A stretch of 64,000 bases of DNA from assembly GCA_003118195.1 (NCBI GenBank), contig BEXV01000082.1, forward strand, positions 92,556 to 156,555. The letters are read 5' to 3'. Origin of the DNA: Hemicentrotus pulcherrimus (lineage: Eukaryota > Echinodermata > Echinoidea > Camarodonta > Strongylocentrotidae). Every line of letters starts with the position of its first letter. Positions within the stretch are counted from its first letter, which is position 1. The notes beneath the pieces were generated by a model. The model worked only from the letters and a program-made list of their open reading frames with translations. It was not told the origin of the DNA and ran no database searches. Positions 62,469-64,000 of this stretch are shown in pieces. The translations under genes and the position numbers were made by a program.

Positions 62469-64000
62469 GTATGCATCCCAAGTCAAGTCCCTCTTTGCTC
62501 CAAAAGTGATACTCGTAGTTCACTGATATCAGATCTTGAAATTTCATAATGGGTTCTCTTTCTTATTAGGAAGTAGTTTAATTGTCATCTTGAGTACTGG
62601 TCATGGAATTGAATTTGAAAGAAACTGGCTTAAAGTATTGTGGAATTGTTTGTCAGACAAATTATAGCTAGGTTGTTCACACCAAAAAAAAATTAAGCAA
62701 ATTAACAAACATGTGATGGAAGTTACATACGCTGTCAGGTACATCTCATAGTTGCATATAAGAGATCACATGTTATGCAGTTATTCAAAATGAAAAACTC
62801 AGTCATATCTTTCTTTGCTTTTTACTCGGCTAATATGCATTTTGGTTCCAGATGGTTTTGGAGGTATTATTAATTTATAATTGAACATTTAGTATCAGTT
62901 TTGTTCCAATATAAGAATCAATTTCTATTCATTACCAGAACTCAAGATTTTTATTATTTTTTCAATGTCTTCCTGCCATGAAGGGAAACTAGTAGGATGG
63001 CCATTACCGGTAATGGTAAATCTTTCACTTGAAGTCAATGGTCTCTTTGCCCTATCTTGGGAATCAAGTATCTTCCTTGAACCACTTTTGATTTCTACTA
63101 TGGAGAAGATATTCATTGACAAGATAGGTCAGTGATGAATTGTCTGTCATTGAAATAGTTCTTTGATATCATGTTTCACTCTGTCCTTATAAGAGTGCTG
63201 CTTTGGAAGGTCACTGGTTCATCTCTCTCATGTTAGCTAATGCCCATTTTACTTTTAGCAGCTGATATCATGTTTCACTCTATTAGGAGTGCTGGCTCTT
63301 AATAGACTGGTCAGTGCCGGTTTCAACAAGTTCCATCATCTGCTGTGAATGGCATGGAAAAGGGGTTAACTTTCATCATTCAACACAGAGATAATACCCT
63401 TCTGCCTCAATCACAAAAGATGACATCTTGTTTCACTCTATAATTAAATCTTTAGATCAATCATGTAATTTATTATATAATTGATTGTTGTAAAGCGCAT
63501 AGAGAATTTATTATTATGCGCTATATAAAAATTACTTTATTATTATTATTATTATTATTCAAAGAGTACTGACTTTTAACAGACTGGTTTCTGATAATTT
63601 GTTCATCTTCAACAAGTGTCTGCTAAAAAGCAGGAAGGCATTAACTCACATACGGTTGCATGGAGTTATCCTTCTGGCTCCAAGCATATGTAACTGTAGT
63701 GGAAATGTCCATCAGGGTTAAAACCTCACAGGTAGCTTATTTCACTCAAGATGTTATAAATAGACTTTTGCATGATAGGCTTTATAGAGAAAAAGAGAGA
63801 GGGTTAACTTTAATTAGTTTCTGAGAAAAATATCCATCTCTGCCATTATTTTGAGGAATATGGAATGAAAGTAGTAGGTATATGTGTAGGATATTTTGCG
63901 CACCTGTTAGCAGTCAAATATCTGATGAGACATGAACTGAAATGATTGAATATAGAAAATATGAAATATATGAATATACTTTAACAGTCAAACCTGTCTA
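62469..64000 (+). other. 3' flank inside the window: probably intron 14
   Basis: No further cyclase exon is recognisable. Apart from the LINE/SINE tail it contains two segments with the words 'ggttaactt/attaactc' and 'cccttctg/ccttctgg' (63345-63420 and 63640-63690), which resemble repeats at 22.1, 32.3 and 53.4 kb. Confidence 0.5.
63470..63560 (+). mobile_element. LINE/SINE 3' end with (ATT)n tail
   Basis: Contains TAAAGCGCATAGAG, then ATGCGCTATATAAA and an ATT run. The paired GCGC words form the small 3' hairpin common to L2/CR1-type elements and the SINEs they mobilise. Only the 3' end is recognisable. Confidence 0.65.

Noticed and set aside
1..64000. CRISPR arrays, prokaryotic operons, ribosome binding sites
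   Set aside because: The sequence is eukaryotic: spliced gene, microsatellites, SINE/LINE elements; no regularly spaced identical short repeats.

Overview
The window is a piece of an animal nuclear genome. It is AT-rich, with intron-split genes, abundant simple repeats, one 455-base assembly gap and many dispersed repeats. The repeats look most like those of a marine invertebrate deuterostome: LINE/SINE 3' ends of the form 'AAGCGC...GCGCTATA' followed by ATT runs, many fold-back elements, and elements bounded by TTAAAGG/CCTTTAA. An echinoderm, probably a sea urchin, is my best guess. That is an inference from repeat style and protein similarity; no species marker is present.

One protein-coding gene is clearly supported: a transmembrane (class III) adenylyl cyclase of the ADCY2/ADCY4/ADCY7 group, on the + strand from about 38.46 kb to at least 62.47 kb. 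Fourteen coding exons can be joined with GT-AG introns and consistent phases into one open frame of 730 codons from the first ATG at 38456 (715 from the better-placed ATG at 38501). They encode the cytosolic N-terminus, membrane domain M1 with six helices, the complete catalytic half C1a with both metal-binding aspartates, the C1b regulatory segment, and helices 7 to 9 of M2. The rest of M2 and the second catalytic half C2 are not in the window and should lie downstream of base 64000. The product would make cyclic AMP from ATP at the plasma membrane under G-protein control. The Gbeta-gamma-contact motif of mammalian ADCY2 (PFAHL) reads PFQQI here.

Bases 1 to about 38,000 hold no coding exon I can defend. 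They are AT-rich intergenic sequence, or upstream intron of the same gene if it has distal 5' exons. This part carries a tRNA-derived SINE (9.5 kb), LINE/SINE tails, a 298-bp tandem duplication (13.4 kb), degenerate tandem arrays (6.5, 8.0 and 32.8 kb), several fold-back elements (12.1, 14.3, 18.4, 19.5, 26.2, 33.8, 34.1 and 35.7 kb), microsatellites and the assembly gap (16304-16758).

The introns of the cyclase gene have also been invaded. They contain a perfect-looking hairpin (47.5 kb), a widespread GC-rich-headed repeat (45 kb), a 5'-truncated LINE reverse-transcriptase tail in antisense (52.5-52.9 kb), a SINE-like copy (54.9 kb), CT and TA microsatellites, and a 780-bp terminal-inverted-repeat element (59.3-60.1 kb).

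I did not find an obviously new biological system. The best leads are the altered Gbeta-gamma motif, the near-perfect 54-bp-arm palindrome at 26.2 kb, the intronic hairpin at 47.5 kb and the high density of fold-back elements.
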